From G963665185 sp049723905 (lineage in GTDB: Bacteria; Desulfobacterota; Desulfovibrionia; Desulfovibrionales; Desulfovibrionaceae): a stretch of 64,000 nt of DNA. Position 1 is the first letter of the stretch; the number at the start of each line of letters is the position of its first letter. The notes beneath the pieces are model-generated. The model saw only the letters and a program-made list of their open reading frames with translations, had not been told where the DNA came from and did no database searches. Both the position numbers and the translations under genes were made by a program. Shown here piece by piece: positions 34,826 to 43,847 of this stretch. The stretch spans positions 124,001 to 188,000 of the forward strand of contig NZ_JBJKFD010000001.1 in the NCBI RefSeq assembly GCF_049723905.1. The letters are read 5' to 3'.

Positions 34826-35252
34826 GGGACCTCCCGCTTGATTATGCTCAGACAGTGTAATCCCTAACGATTATTGTCGGAAAAAGCCAGAGCCGGACGG
34901 GGATGGGAAAACCGGGTGGAGGCCGGATTCCAGAAAAACGGAGCGGCTGTCCCCCCAATTTATTGACGATTGCCGCGGGGAATTGTTGCCGCAACCCAGG
35001 GGAAAATGGCAAGAAAAAGTCATTTTGTGAGGGAAGTGATCCGTCCTTTACATCTTGCCATGCCAATGCGGTAGACGTACTCTGGCCCGGCTTTGAGAAC
35101 AGGTAGAACGCGGCGCCTCTTCTGTATTCTCCCTTTGCTGGACTTTTTTCCGGTAGCTTGCCACAAGTTTTCGGAGTGGAGCGGGGAAAGCGTGCAAACA
35201 GGGGTATCGGATGGGGTTTCAGATCTAAAATTTCGATTGGGAAATCATAAGG
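34826..35252. other. Non-coding gap of 427 bases
   Basis: The gap lies between two divergent genes and should carry both promoters. A minus-strand frame at 34848-35288 gives a Pro/Phe-rich product without homology-like blocks, so I did not call it. No terminator or known riboswitch pattern was seen. Confidence 0.5.
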
Positions 35253-35573
35253 ATGGATGTGCAGAATATAGGGCAGGCAGCCAAGCAAATTGCCAGCAAT
35301 GCCACTTCCGACTGGTTCATGTGGCCGTTCAGCAGGGGGTATGGCGAAGGGTTCTGGCCGACGGCGGCCAAGTTTTTGTTTGTGGCTGCAATTTTTGCGG
35401 GTATTTGTCTTTTCCTCCGTTTTTTATACGGCCCCAACGGTAAGTTTCGGGACAAGGAACTGGACAGGGAATACGAGGAAATGCGTCAGAAGGAATTGCA
35501 ACACCTTGAAGACAAATATCGCAGTGGGGAAATTACCAAGGAACAGTACGAGTGGAGAAAAGAGCGGACATGA
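35253..35573 (+). CDS. Small membrane protein with SHOCT-like tail
   Basis: 106 residues. One transmembrane helix is clear (FLFVAAIFAGICLFLRFLYG). The C-terminal end (LEDKYRSGEITKEQYEWRK) matches the SHOCT oligomerisation motif. The ribosome site is weak (AAGG directly before the ATG). Its stop overlaps the next gene by four bases (ATGA), so the pair is coupled. Function unknown. Confidence 0.75.
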   Translation: MDVQNIGQAAKQIASNATSDWFMWPFSRGYGEGFWPTAAKFLFVAAIFAGICLFLRFLYGPNGKFRDKELDREYEEMRQKELQHLEDKYRSGEITKEQYEWRKERT

Positions 35574-36358
35574 ACGGGAAATTCCCGTTGGTAGGCGCTC
35601 ATACGGAGAGGTTTTGCGCCATTGCCCGGGAATATGTTGAACGGGCGGACGGCAAGGCGGAGAATCTGGTCATCAAACGCGACCATTCCTTGCGGGTTTT
35701 GGACAATGCATTTTGTCTTGTGCAGGAGTTGGAGCGCTCCGACCATTTGAACCAGACCGTGCTTCTGGCCGCGTTGTACCATGATCTGGGACGTTTCCCG
35801 CAGTTGGAAAAATACGGGACAATGGACGATTCCAAGTCCGAAGACCATGGACGTCTGTCGGTGCAGGCCCTTTTACGTGATCGTCTGCTGGACGAAATAG
35901 ACTCCGCCGACCGGAAAACGATCATAGGAGCTATCTACCTCCACAATAAAAAGGAAGTGCCGTCGGGGCTGCCCGAGGATATGGATTTCGCATTGCGTGT
36001 GGTGCGTGACAGCGATAAATTGGATATTTACAAAGTTATGCTGGAAAATCTGGGTGAGGCGGCCTGCCGGGATAATCCTGCTGTTGTTTTGGGGCTCCAG
36101 TACGACGAAACGGCTTATACGCCGGAGATTGTAGAGGCTGTACGCGAGGGGGAACTCGCCGACTACCGCGCCATGCGATGGGTTAATGATTTCAAGCTTC
36201 TTCTTCTCACCTGGGTGTATGATCTGAACTTTCCCGCGTCCCGTCGTTTGCTGGCGGAGCGGAAAATGGCCCATGCCGTGGGAGACCTGCTGCCAGATGT
36301 GCCGGAGTTGCAGGACATTCGCCGAAAGGTGCTGGGGGATCTTGAGCGCTCGTTGTGA
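35570..36358 (+). CDS. HD-domain phosphohydrolase
   Basis: 262 residues from the ATG at 35570, which overlaps the previous stop; a GTG at 35552 is the alternative. HD metal ligands are visible in RDHSLRVLDNA, ALYHDLGRFPQ and RDSDKLD. The motif order fits a metal-dependent phosphohydrolase, perhaps acting on nucleotides or (p)ppGpp-like molecules, but the substrate is unknown. It is coupled to the SHOCT-like protein. Confidence 0.87.
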   Translation: MNGKFPLVGAHTERFCAIAREYVERADGKAENLVIKRDHSLRVLDNAFCLVQELERSDHLNQTVLLAALYHDLGRFPQLEKYGTMDDSKSEDHGRLSVQALLRDRLLDEIDSADRKTIIGAIYLHNKKEVPSGLPEDMDFALRVVRDSDKLDIYKVMLENLGEAACRDNPAVVLGLQYDETAYTPEIVEAVREGELADYRAMRWVNDFKLLLLTWVYDLNFPASRRLLAERKMAHAVGDLLPDVPELQDIRRKVLGDLERSL

Positions 36359-36461
36359 TGAAGCGCGCTCCTCTGCATTGTATTGTCCTTTCTTCGTTAT
36401 CCGTGGGTTCACCGCCTATTATAATTGCTGTTTGGTGGATTCATGCTGAAATACAAGGTAT

Positions 36462-37538
36462 ATGACTAATATGCTCGGAACCGTACTCATATTGACGTCC
36501 AGCGAGCTCAATGCTCGCCGAGACAAAAATTCCGTTGGAGCTTTCTCTCCCAGAGCTATCAAATTTTTTGGAAAAGGGGCTGACGCCTTTGATTTTATGT
36601 CCAGCCATCAGGTGGACCTGGTGCTTTGCGACAGTCAGCTCAATGATATGGACGCCCCCCGTTTTCTCAAACTGCTGCGCCAGAACATGAACCTCAAAAA
36701 GATACCCGTGGTCATGGTGACCATGGAAAATCAGAAAAACAAGGTTCTGGATTGCATTTCCGCAGGGTGCACCGGGTATATCCTGCGTCCGTATTCCATG
36801 GATACCTTTGAGCGGCATATCAAGCTTGCCCGCAATATCGAGACGTTCAGCGAAATCGAGGAAATCCAGCTGGAAGAAGCCCAGAACATGGTCAGTATGG
36901 GCGAGTTCGACGACGCCATCGAAGCCTTTGAAGAGATCATCACCATCCAGGACGACGCCCAGAAGTATTACGACATGGGCTGCAGTTTCCTGTTTCGCCG
37001 CAAGTACGGCAAGGCCATTATCGCCTTTAAAAAGGCGGTCAAGCTCAACGATCTTTTTGCCGAGGCGTACAAGGGACTGGCCGATGCCTACAAGGGCAAG
37101 GGCGATATGGAAAATTGCCGCTCCTTTCTCAAGAAGGCGGCTGAAATTCACGCCCAATTCGATCGTCTGGAAGAAACCAAGGCTCTGTTCATCGAAATTC
37201 TCAAGTTCGAAAGCGAAGCTCCGAACCCGTTCAACACCCTGGGGGTGCGGTTGCGCCGCGAGGGCGATTACGTGGGAGCCCTGCACGCCTACGAGCAGGC
37301 CATAAAAATTACGCCGGAAGACGAAAATATCTATTTCAACAAGTCCAAGGCCCATTATTTCATGGGCGATCTGGAAAGGGCAAATGATGCCTTGGTCGAA
37401 GCATTGAAACGCAAACCCGACTTTACGGAAGCTGCGAAATTATACAAAAAAATCAACAAAAAAGAGTGGGCTCAGGGGGGCGAGACCCCGGAGCCGGAGG
37501 AAAACGGCCGTCCCCGCGCCATGGTGGACGACACCTGA
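36462..37538 (+). CDS. Receiver-like domain fused to TPR repeats
   Basis: 358 residues. The first ~125 residues form a receiver-like domain. The phospho-Asp position is kept in VDLVLCDSQLNDMD, but the acidic pair is replaced (ILTSSELNA) and the usual Lys is Arg (ILRPYS), so phosphorylation is doubtful. The rest is a series of tetratricopeptide repeats (AQKYYDMGCSFLFRRKYGKA, PFNTLGVRLRREGDYVGALH and others). It probably works as a scaffold. A terminator follows. Confidence 0.88.
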   Translation: MTNMLGTVLILTSSELNARRDKNSVGAFSPRAIKFFGKGADAFDFMSSHQVDLVLCDSQLNDMDAPRFLKLLRQNMNLKKIPVVMVTMENQKNKVLDCISAGCTGYILRPYSMDTFERHIKLARNIETFSEIEEIQLEEAQNMVSMGEFDDAIEAFEEIITIQDDAQKYYDMGCSFLFRRKYGKAIIAFKKAVKLNDLFAEAYKGLADAYKGKGDMENCRSFLKKAAEIHAQFDRLEETKALFIEILKFESEAPNPFNTLGVRLRREGDYVGALHAYEQAIKITPEDENIYFNKSKAHYFMGDLERANDALVEALKRKPDFTEAAKLYKKINKKEWAQGGETPEPEENGRPRAMVDDT

Positions 37539-37582
37539 TTGCTCTTTGGGGCAATGCTGAGGCCAGCCCATGAAGCTGAGAA

Positions 37583-37616
37583 AAAAACCGCAGGGAGCAT
37601 CTCCTGCGGTTTTTTT
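37583..37616 (+). terminator. Terminator after the receiver-TPR gene
   Basis: AAACCGCAGG pairs with CCTGCGGTTT and is followed by a run of Ts; an A-run precedes it. Confidence 0.85.
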
Positions 37617-37797
37617 CTGATGAAGACCGCAAGTGGGGAAGGCCGAACTCTCTGCTGCATCATGTTCTTGCCTGGAGCATTCAACTTGCGGGGGCAGGCT
37701 GCACTGGACTTTTTCCGCCCAGCTTGTACAACATGGCTTTGCATATCCCGCAGGCCATTTAGGTTGCCTGCCTAATTATAGGTAGTGAGGAATCGCC

Positions 37798-38280
37798 ATG
37801 GAAATGACCGTCGTTCAGATTGAAAATCCCGAGTCCCTGAATTTGGTTCTGGGAATGTCTCATTTTATCAAAACGGTGGAAGACCTGCACGAGGCTGTCG
37901 TGGGCACGGTCCCGGGGGCGAAATTCGGTATCGCCTTTTGCGAGGCCTCGGACAAATGCCTGGTGCGGTGGTCGGGCACGGACGATGAGCTGGTGGAACT
38001 GGCCAGGAAGAATGCGTACACCCTGTCGTGCGGGCACAGCTTCATCATCTTTATGCGCGACATGTTCCCCATCAATATAAAGAACACCCTGATGAACGTT
38101 CCTGAAGTCGTCCGCCTGTTCTGCTGCACAGCCAACCCTGTACAGGTCATTGTGGCGGAAACCGATCAGGGGCGGGGGATTATGGGAGTAATTGACGGTT
38201 TTACTTCTGCCGGGATCGAAACCGAGGATGACATTGCCGCTCGCAAAGGATTTTTGCGGGCCATCGGATACAAGGCCTGA
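37798..38280 (+). CDS. Adenosine-specific kinase family protein (DUF355)
   Basis: 160 residues, the full length of the family. Conserved blocks are AKFGIAFCEASDKCLVRWSG, NAYTLSCGHSFIIFMRDMFP and VQVIVAETDQGRGIMGVIDG. A member from a hyperthermophilic archaeon was named adenosine-specific kinase after structural work; activity in bacteria is not assured. The gene is monocistronic, between two terminators. Confidence 0.8.
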   Translation: MEMTVVQIENPESLNLVLGMSHFIKTVEDLHEAVVGTVPGAKFGIAFCEASDKCLVRWSGTDDELVELARKNAYTLSCGHSFIIFMRDMFPINIKNTLMNVPEVVRLFCCTANPVQVIVAETDQGRGIMGVIDGFTSAGIETEDDIAARKGFLRAIGYKA

Positions 38281-38616
38281 GCCTTTTTCTTAGAGCTGAA
38301 AGCGGGTAAAAAACAGCCCGTCATCGTGAGGTGGCGGGCTTTTTTTAGAATTGGAAAATGGGAAAGGGCGCATGAAGATTTCGTAGCGAAAAGGGGGAGA
38401 CGACCTGGCAACCGCAGGGATGCTGCATTTTTTTCTTTTATGGGAACATTTTGGCCTTTTTGTTGCATACTGGGGCAGAGTATGGCATATTGGATTCACG
38501 AGTAACAGGTAGGGAAAAACCTGTAAGATCAGTCTTGTCGGGGCTTGTCGGAGTGCTTATTTTTTACTCTGGCCAGTTCCTGTACAGCTTTTTATCTGGA
38601 GATAACGTACTTCATA
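38281..38616. other. Gap of 336 bases upstream of rpoN
   Basis: It holds the terminator of the preceding gene (38315-38347) and presumably the rpoN promoter. Frames that run through this region into rpoN are shadows. Confidence 0.5.
38315..38347 (+). terminator. Terminator after the DUF355 gene
   Basis: AGCCCG pairs with CGGGCT around a partly paired 14-base loop and is followed by seven Ts. Confidence 0.75.
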
Positions 38617-40068
38617 ATGGGTCTCGAACTCAGGCAACAATTAAAGCTCACGCAACAGCTGGTGATGACGCCGCAGTTGCAGCAGGCTATCAAACTTCTT
38701 CAGCTTTCCCGCCTCGAATTGATGGAGACGGTGCAGCAGGAACTTCTGGAAAATCCTTTTCTGGAAGAAGGGCCTGTTGTCGCCGAAGTTTCCGGATCGG
38801 ACGATGCGGGCGACGTGCAAACGTCGAAGGCGGAAGACGTTTCACCGGCTACGGCGGCTGATGAGTCTGTAACCGCTTTGCGTGATGCGGATTGGGAAGA
38901 CTATCTTGGCGAGTTTTCAAGCACGGCCAAGCAGTCCATGTCCCGCAATGCCGAAGTGCCCGAAGAGGGCATGAGTTTCGAGGCTCGTCTTTCTTCCAAG
39001 CCATCTTTGGAAGGACACATCGCCTGGCAGATGCGTCTTTCCGACCTTACGGAACATGAAGTTCTCATCGGCGAACATATTATCGGCAACCTCGACAGGC
39101 TGGGCTATCTGCAGGCCGACGTGGAGGAAATCGCCAGCGAGACCGACTCGGACGTTGAAGATGTAGAGCGCGTTCTTCACCGCGTTCAGCGTCTCGATCC
39201 GGTAGGTATTGCCGCACGTACGCCCCGTGAGTGTCTTTTGATTCAGCTGGAAGTTGAAGAATACCAAGACCCTGTGCTTCTTTCCCTGGTCGGCGACCAC
39301 CTGGAAGATCTGGAAAAGCGTCGCTACAAGCCGTTGTTGCGCAAGTTCAAGATGACCATGGAAGAGTTGCATGATTATCTTGAGACGATCCAGACCCTTG
39401 ATCCCATGCCCGGAGCGAGTTTTGGATCTGAAGATCCTATTTACGTCAGCCCGGACGCCTATGTGTACAAGTACGAGGATGATTTTGTCATCGTGCTCAA
39501 TGACGACGGGTTGCCCAAGCTGCAGATCAACGACTCCTACTCCGACAGCCTGAAGAGCGGCGGAGCCGGTGCGGACAAGGACTTTTTCCAAGAAAAGATG
39601 CGGTCTGCCGTCTGGCTTATGAAGAGCCTGTACCAGCGGCAACGTACCCTTTACAAAGTAATAGAAAGTCTGCTCAAATTTCAGAGGGATTTTTTCGAGG
39701 AAGGCGTAACGCGGCTCAAGCCGCTCATCCTCAAGGATGTGGCTGACGACATCTCCATGCACGAGTCGACGGTCAGCCGCATTACCACAAGCAAGTACGT
39801 GGCCACGCCGCACGGTACTTTTGAATTGAAGTTCTTTTTCAACAGCGCTTTGGATCTCGACGACGGCAGTCAGGTAGGTTCGGAAAGCGTGAAGGCGCTC
39901 ATTAAAAAAATAGTGGACGACGAGAACCCCAAAAAGCCATTCTCTGACGAGAAGATCGCAGAAATGCTCAAGGAGAAACTACAGGTCAACATTGCCCGTC
40001 GGACTGTTGCCAAATACCGCACGGCGCTCGGCATTGCATCGTCGAGCAAGCGGAAGCAATATTTCTGA
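38617..40068 (+). CDS. rpoN: RNA polymerase sigma-54 factor
   Basis: 483 residues from the ATG at 38617 (MGLELRQQLKLTQQLVMTPQ); the Shine-Dalgarno is weak and distant. Region I is LQQAIKLLQLSRLELMETVQ, followed by an acidic linker, the core-binding region, the helix-turn-helix (ISMHESTVSRITTSKYV) and the RpoN box (ARRTVAKYRTALGI). Sigma-54 needs ATP-driven activators and recognises -24/-12 promoters. It leads the hpf-ptsN-rapZ-PTS run, an arrangement seen in many proteobacteria. Confidence 0.97.
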   Translation: MGLELRQQLKLTQQLVMTPQLQQAIKLLQLSRLELMETVQQELLENPFLEEGPVVAEVSGSDDAGDVQTSKAEDVSPATAADESVTALRDADWEDYLGEFSSTAKQSMSRNAEVPEEGMSFEARLSSKPSLEGHIAWQMRLSDLTEHEVLIGEHIIGNLDRLGYLQADVEEIASETDSDVEDVERVLHRVQRLDPVGIAARTPRECLLIQLEVEEYQDPVLLSLVGDHLEDLEKRRYKPLLRKFKMTMEELHDYLETIQTLDPMPGASFGSEDPIYVSPDAYVYKYEDDFVIVLNDDGLPKLQINDSYSDSLKSGGAGADKDFFQEKMRSAVWLMKSLYQRQRTLYKVIESLLKFQRDFFEEGVTRLKPLILKDVADDISMHESTVSRITTSKYVATPHGTFELKFFFNSALDLDDGSQVGSESVKALIKKIVDDENPKKPFSDEKIAEMLKEKLQVNIARRTVAKYRTALGIASSSKRKQYF

Positions 40069-40097
40069 GTTGCGTAACCGAAATTAGGAGGTAGCCT

Positions 40098-40643
40098 ATG
40101 AACATGGCGTTTAATTTCAAGAACTTCGAGCCCTCTGACCACTTGAAGAACTACGCCTCCAACCGGTTTGGCAAGCTGGCCAAGTACTTCAACAATCTGG
40201 AAAACGTAGACGTTCAGGTCAATTTGTCTGTGGAGAAGTTCAGGCAAATGGCGGAAGTCATTGTCGTTGCAGATAATCTGCATCTTTCCGCTTACGAGGA
40301 AAGCGAAGACATGTACGCCACCACCGACATGGTCCTGGACAAGGTCGTCGCCCAGGTGAAGAAGAGCAAGGCTAAGAAGCAAAGTCGCCGTGATGCCATG
40401 TCCGATAAGGTCGGGCGGATGGAGGCTGTGCTTACTGGCGGTTCGGACGATGGGAGCCGGAGGCCGGCCATCGTTCATTCGGACAAGTTTGAAGTAAAGC
40501 CCATGGACCTCGATGAGGCGGCCATGAAGCTTCATTCGCTCAATTACGAATTCCTTGTGTTTCGCAATGCCGCCAACGAGCGGGTAAACGTTTTGTACAA
40601 GCGGAACGACGGGGATTTTGGTCTTATCGACCCCGGGATGTAA
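40098..40643 (+). CDS. hpf: Ribosome hibernation-promoting factor, long form
   Basis: 181 residues with AGGAGGT before the ATG. The N-terminal ~100 residues are the ribosome-binding HPF/YfiA domain (FKNFEPSDHLKNYASNRFGKL). After a linker, the C-terminal ~55 residues (VKPMDLDEAAMKLHSLNYEF) form the dimerising domain of the long type. The protein shuts down ribosomes as 100S dimers in stationary phase. It follows rpoN directly. Confidence 0.95.
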   Translation: MNMAFNFKNFEPSDHLKNYASNRFGKLAKYFNNLENVDVQVNLSVEKFRQMAEVIVVADNLHLSAYEESEDMYATTDMVLDKVVAQVKKSKAKKQSRRDAMSDKVGRMEAVLTGGSDDGSRRPAIVHSDKFEVKPMDLDEAAMKLHSLNYEFLVFRNAANERVNVLYKRNDGDFGLIDPGM

Positions 40644-40650
40644 CACGATC

Positions 40651-41094
40651 ATGAAACTTGGTGAGTATCTGGAACCAGAGTATGTGCTGGCCGACATGAA
40701 GGCTGAAAACAAGCAGGAGGCTTTGCGCGAACTGCTTGAACCTTTGCAAAACGTTCCCGGAGTGGACGTGCAGCATGCGCTGGACATACTTCTGGAAAGG
40801 GAAAGAATCGGCACGACGGGAATTGGAGATGGTATAGCCATTCCCCATGGCAAGCTTGAAGAACTGGAACGGATTCTGCTGATCTTTGGCCGCAGCGCCA
40901 AGGGGGTGGATTTCCAGGCCCTGGACCACAAACCATGTCATATTTTCTTCATGGTTCTGGCTCCGGAGCAGACCACGGGAACACACCTGCGAATATTGGC
41001 GCATATCTCGAGGCTGCTTAAAAACGAGGGCTTCAGAGACAGCCTTATGCAGGCCGACCCAGGCGAGCTTCATAAGCTTATCGCCGCGACCTAA
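40651..41094 (+). CDS. ptsN: PTS nitrogen-regulatory EIIA (PtsN)
   Basis: 147 residues from the ATG at 40651. The phospho-His is in GIGDGIAIPHGKLEEL. The surrounding GTTGIG and the C-terminal RILAHISRLLKNEGFRD fit EIIA-Ntr. In other bacteria it couples PTS phosphorylation to nitrogen, potassium and sigma-54-related control. It sits seven bases after hpf and ends before a strong terminator. Confidence 0.93.
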   Translation: MKLGEYLEPEYVLADMKAENKQEALRELLEPLQNVPGVDVQHALDILLERERIGTTGIGDGIAIPHGKLEELERILLIFGRSAKGVDFQALDHKPCHIFFMVLAPEQTTGTHLRILAHISRLLKNEGFRDSLMQADPGELHKLIAAT

Positions 41095-41121
41095 GCGTCG
41101 TGCCGGAACAATGAAAACAGC

Positions 41122-41152
41122 AAGGGGTGCGGGGAAACCGCACCCCTTTTTT
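41122..41152 (+). terminator. Terminator between ptsN and rapZ
   Basis: AAGGGGTGCGG pairs with CCGCACCCCTT around GGAAA and is followed by six Ts. It should separate rpoN-hpf-ptsN from rapZ and the PTS genes, at least partly. Confidence 0.9.
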
Positions 41153-41206
41153 CTAAGCACGGGTAAAGTTGCAGCAAAGGATGCTGGAGCCGTGCAGGAG
41201 GGTGCG

Positions 41207-42109
41207 ATGACTGATGAGGATGCGACCGAAAAATTGACCGTGGTCATACTTTCCGGGCTTTCCGGGGCAGGAAAGAGCACGGCCTTGCATGTCTTTGAGG
41301 ATATAGGATTTTTTTGCGTGGACGGCCTTCCCGCCAGCATGATTCCCCGCCTTGTCGAATTGTACTCCGGGCAGGGGGGCGAAGGGCAGACCCGCTACAA
41401 AGGGCTGGCTTTGGGGATGGACATCCGCCAGCGCGATTTCCTCAAAACATGGCGCGCCACGGAAGACGAACTCTTCACCATGAACATCAGTCTGCATCTG
41501 CTGTATCTGGAGGCGGAGGAGACCGAGCTTACACGCCGCTATCACCAGACACGCAGACCGCATCCCTTGGAGTCGGCAGATATGGGGCTCCAGCCAGCCA
41601 TGGAAGAAGAGCGCAACCTGCTTGAGCCCTTGCGTACATCGGCCACCTTGGTTCTGGACACGACCCATTACTCCATCCACGATTTGCGGCGCACTTTGCA
41701 GGAAAAGTGGTCCTTTCTGCGGCAGGAATGCCAGGGCATGCGTATTCATGTCATTTCTTTCGGCTTCAAGCACGGGCAACCCAAAGAGGCGGACTGCATG
41801 TTCGACCTCCGTTTTCTGCCCAATCCATATTTCGATCCCAGCCTTCGTCCACTGTCCGGAAAGGACCCGGCTATTGCCGAATATGTCTTGGGAAGCGAGG
41901 TGGGAAGCGGGTTTGCCAGCCATCTCAAGGAATTTATTTGCTATATGGTCCCCCTTTACGCTAAAGAAGGTCGTTACCGCCTCACGCTGGCTTTCGGGTG
42001 TACCGGAGGCCGTCACCGTTCAGTGGCAACGGCGGAAATGATTTTTTCCATGCTGAAAGAAATGAAGTATTCGGTTACGCTGGAACACCGTCATATAGAG
42101 CGGGTGTAG
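41207..42109 (+). CDS. rapZ: RNase adaptor RapZ (nucleotide-binding)
   Basis: 300 residues from the ATG at 41207, with AGGAGGG upstream. The N-terminal P-loop is LSGLSGAGKSTAL. The C-terminal domain shows FGFKHGQPKEADCMFDLRFLPNP, LAFGCTGGRHRSVATAE and a basic tail. In E. coli RapZ senses glucosamine-6-phosphate and controls small RNA decay; in this group its RNA targets are unknown. It lies upstream of three PTS genes. Confidence 0.94.
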   Translation: MTDEDATEKLTVVILSGLSGAGKSTALHVFEDIGFFCVDGLPASMIPRLVELYSGQGGEGQTRYKGLALGMDIRQRDFLKTWRATEDELFTMNISLHLLYLEAEETELTRRYHQTRRPHPLESADMGLQPAMEEERNLLEPLRTSATLVLDTTHYSIHDLRRTLQEKWSFLRQECQGMRIHVISFGFKHGQPKEADCMFDLRFLPNPYFDPSLRPLSGKDPAIAEYVLGSEVGSGFASHLKEFICYMVPLYAKEGRYRLTLAFGCTGGRHRSVATAEMIFSMLKEMKYSVTLEHRHIERV

Positions 42110-42140
42110 CGGATTTCGGCAACACGCAACGGAAAGGGCG

Positions 42141-42572
42141 ATGTCTGCAAACGCAAATCAATTGACCGTCGGATTGCTTGTGGTGACGCACAAGGATTAC
42201 GGCCAGGCTTTGCTTGAGGCTGCTGAACTGATCATGGGGGATGCCCCCGATGTGAAGACAGTGGGTGTTGAAGCGAGCACAGAAGTGGACGCAATAATAA
42301 CCAGAATCCAGGAAGCCGTTCGCGAGGCGGACAAGGGGCATGGTGTTCTGGTCCTTACCGATATGTTCGGCGGTACTCCTACAAATCTGAGTCTTTCTTT
42401 GCTGAACAAACAAAATCTGGAAGTCGTTACCGGTGTCAATATGCCCATGCTGCTCAAAGCAATGGGCGGACTCCACCTTCCTCTCGGCCAACTTGCCGCA
42501 GCAGCCAAACAGGCGGGAGAAGGCGGCATTATTGTGGCCGGTGAACTTCTGCGGAAAAAAGCAGGCGTATAA
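42141..42572 (+). CDS. PTS mannose-family subunit IIA
   Basis: 143 residues. The phospho-His is in LLVVTHKDYGQALLEAAE. The middle VLVLTDMFGGTPTNLSLSLL is typical of the ManX IIA fold. It takes phosphate from HPr and passes it to IIB. It stops one base before the IIB start and is separated from IIB as its own protein. Confidence 0.93.
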   Translation: MSANANQLTVGLLVVTHKDYGQALLEAAELIMGDAPDVKTVGVEASTEVDAIITRIQEAVREADKGHGVLVLTDMFGGTPTNLSLSLLNKQNLEVVTGVNMPMLLKAMGGLHLPLGQLAAAAKQAGEGGIIVAGELLRKKAGV

Positions 42573-43037
42573 ATGTTCTGGGCACGCATCGACAACAGGC
42601 TCATCCACGGCCAAATCATCGAAACCTGGCTGCCCTTTACAGGTGTGGATACCCTCGTCATTGCCAACGATGACGTGGCCAATGATGTTTGGCGGCGTGA
42701 GATAATGGCCATGGCCATGCCCACGGATATCCGCCTGTATTTTGTGGAGGTGGAGGATGTGGGCAGTTTTCTGCACGGCAAATTCAGCGGTGCAGTTCCG
42801 AATGCCATGGTCCTTTTTGCCAATTGCAGCGACGCCCGCAGGGCCTACGACTCCGGGCTCAGGATGACCACCCTGAATATCGGCAACCTCCATTTTTCGC
42901 CTGGCAAACGTCAAATCGCCCCCAATATCGCCTTAAGCCTTGATGATGAAGCCTGCCTCCTGTATTTTGAGGAACACCACATTACGCTGGATTTCCGATG
43001 TATTCCCAGTGATACGGCACAGGTGAGGTTGACATGA
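42573..43037 (+). CDS. PTS mannose-family subunit IIB
   Basis: 154 residues. The phospho-His is in RIDNRLIHGQIIETWLP near residue 13. Further conserved parts are LVIANDDVANDVWRREIM and TLNIGNLHFSPGKRQI. It passes phosphate to the sugar bound by IIC/IID, or may serve regulation. Its stop overlaps the ATG of the IIC frame (ATGA at 43034-43037). Confidence 0.92.
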   Translation: MFWARIDNRLIHGQIIETWLPFTGVDTLVIANDDVANDVWRREIMAMAMPTDIRLYFVEVEDVGSFLHGKFSGAVPNAMVLFANCSDARRAYDSGLRMTTLNIGNLHFSPGKRQIAPNIALSLDDEACLLYFEEHHITLDFRCIPSDTAQVRLT

Positions 43038-43731
43038 CAGATTTCCCCCTTCCCGCTTGGATAGTCATAAGCGCTTTTTTTTTGCCCTCCTGACGCAGCT
43101 TCGTTTCACCTTCAATGTCGGGCTGATTGAACGGCCTCTTGTTCTCGGTCTGGCATGGGCCAGCTTTAGCGGGGAATATGTTTCCAGCCTGGGAATAGGC
43201 GTTTTTTTTGAACTTTTCTGGCTGGATCTTTTTCCCGCAGGTACATTCATCCCTCCCAATTATGTAGCCGCCACCATTGCGCCGCTGGCCATTTGCCACC
43301 GTTACGGATTGTCATCTCCTGCCGAGGTGCTGCCTGTGCTGGCTTTGGGAATGGCAGTCGGCAAGTTTGGACAATGGCTGGAACAGATGCTGCGTAATCG
43401 CAACGATGAAGCCGACATCCGCCTCCATGAAGAGAAGAATTTTCCTCGTCAGACCACCACAGGGCTTGTGGCAGCGGCCATTGCCCGCAACATTGCCGCC
43501 AGCTTTCTTTTTATGATGGTTATCTTGATCGGTGTGGCCCTGACGTCCCCCTGGTGGCACCCCTTCTTGCTGGAATGGCAGGAGCTGGTGAGTTTTCATT
43601 GGTGGGAACTCTGGTTCTGCTCCAGTATCGGCGGTATTCTGGCAATTCGTTGGCGACGCGTGTACGGTCTCATGGCTGCCGGCGTCATAATTATCGCCAT
43701 GTCTTCGTTTTTGGGGTCTGCTTCGTTCTGA
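43034..43731 (+). CDS. PTS mannose-family subunit IIC, interrupted at a T9 run
   Basis: The expected start is the ATG at 43034, overlapping the IIB stop with GAGG upstream. That frame reads MTDFPLPAWIVISAFF and then stops (TGA) after the T9 run at 43075-43083. The remaining ~220 residues lie in the -1 frame and contain IIC helices (GLIERPLVLGLAWASF, FIPPNYVAATIAPLAI, AAGVIIIAMSSFLG). One extra T, or a -1 slip on the T run, joins the two smoothly. A TTG at 43057 is the only start in the second frame and has no ribosome site. It may be a sequence error, slippage or a mutation. Confidence 0.8.
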
Positions 43732-43847
43732 CGCTGTGCCGCGTTTTTTGGGGAATGCTTTTCTTGATCGGCTGCAGGCGTTGTGCGCTGTTTCGCCGAT
43801 GCATCGCGCGGACTTGCCGTCCGCAATCTCTTTGATGGAATGAGAAT

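Noticed and set aside
34848..35288. Minus-strand frame of 146 codons
   Set aside because: No recognisable blocks; it covers a divergent promoter region.
43548..43564. TGGCAC...TTGC, like a sigma-54 promoter
   Set aside because: Spacing is one base too long and it lies inside the IIC coding sequence.
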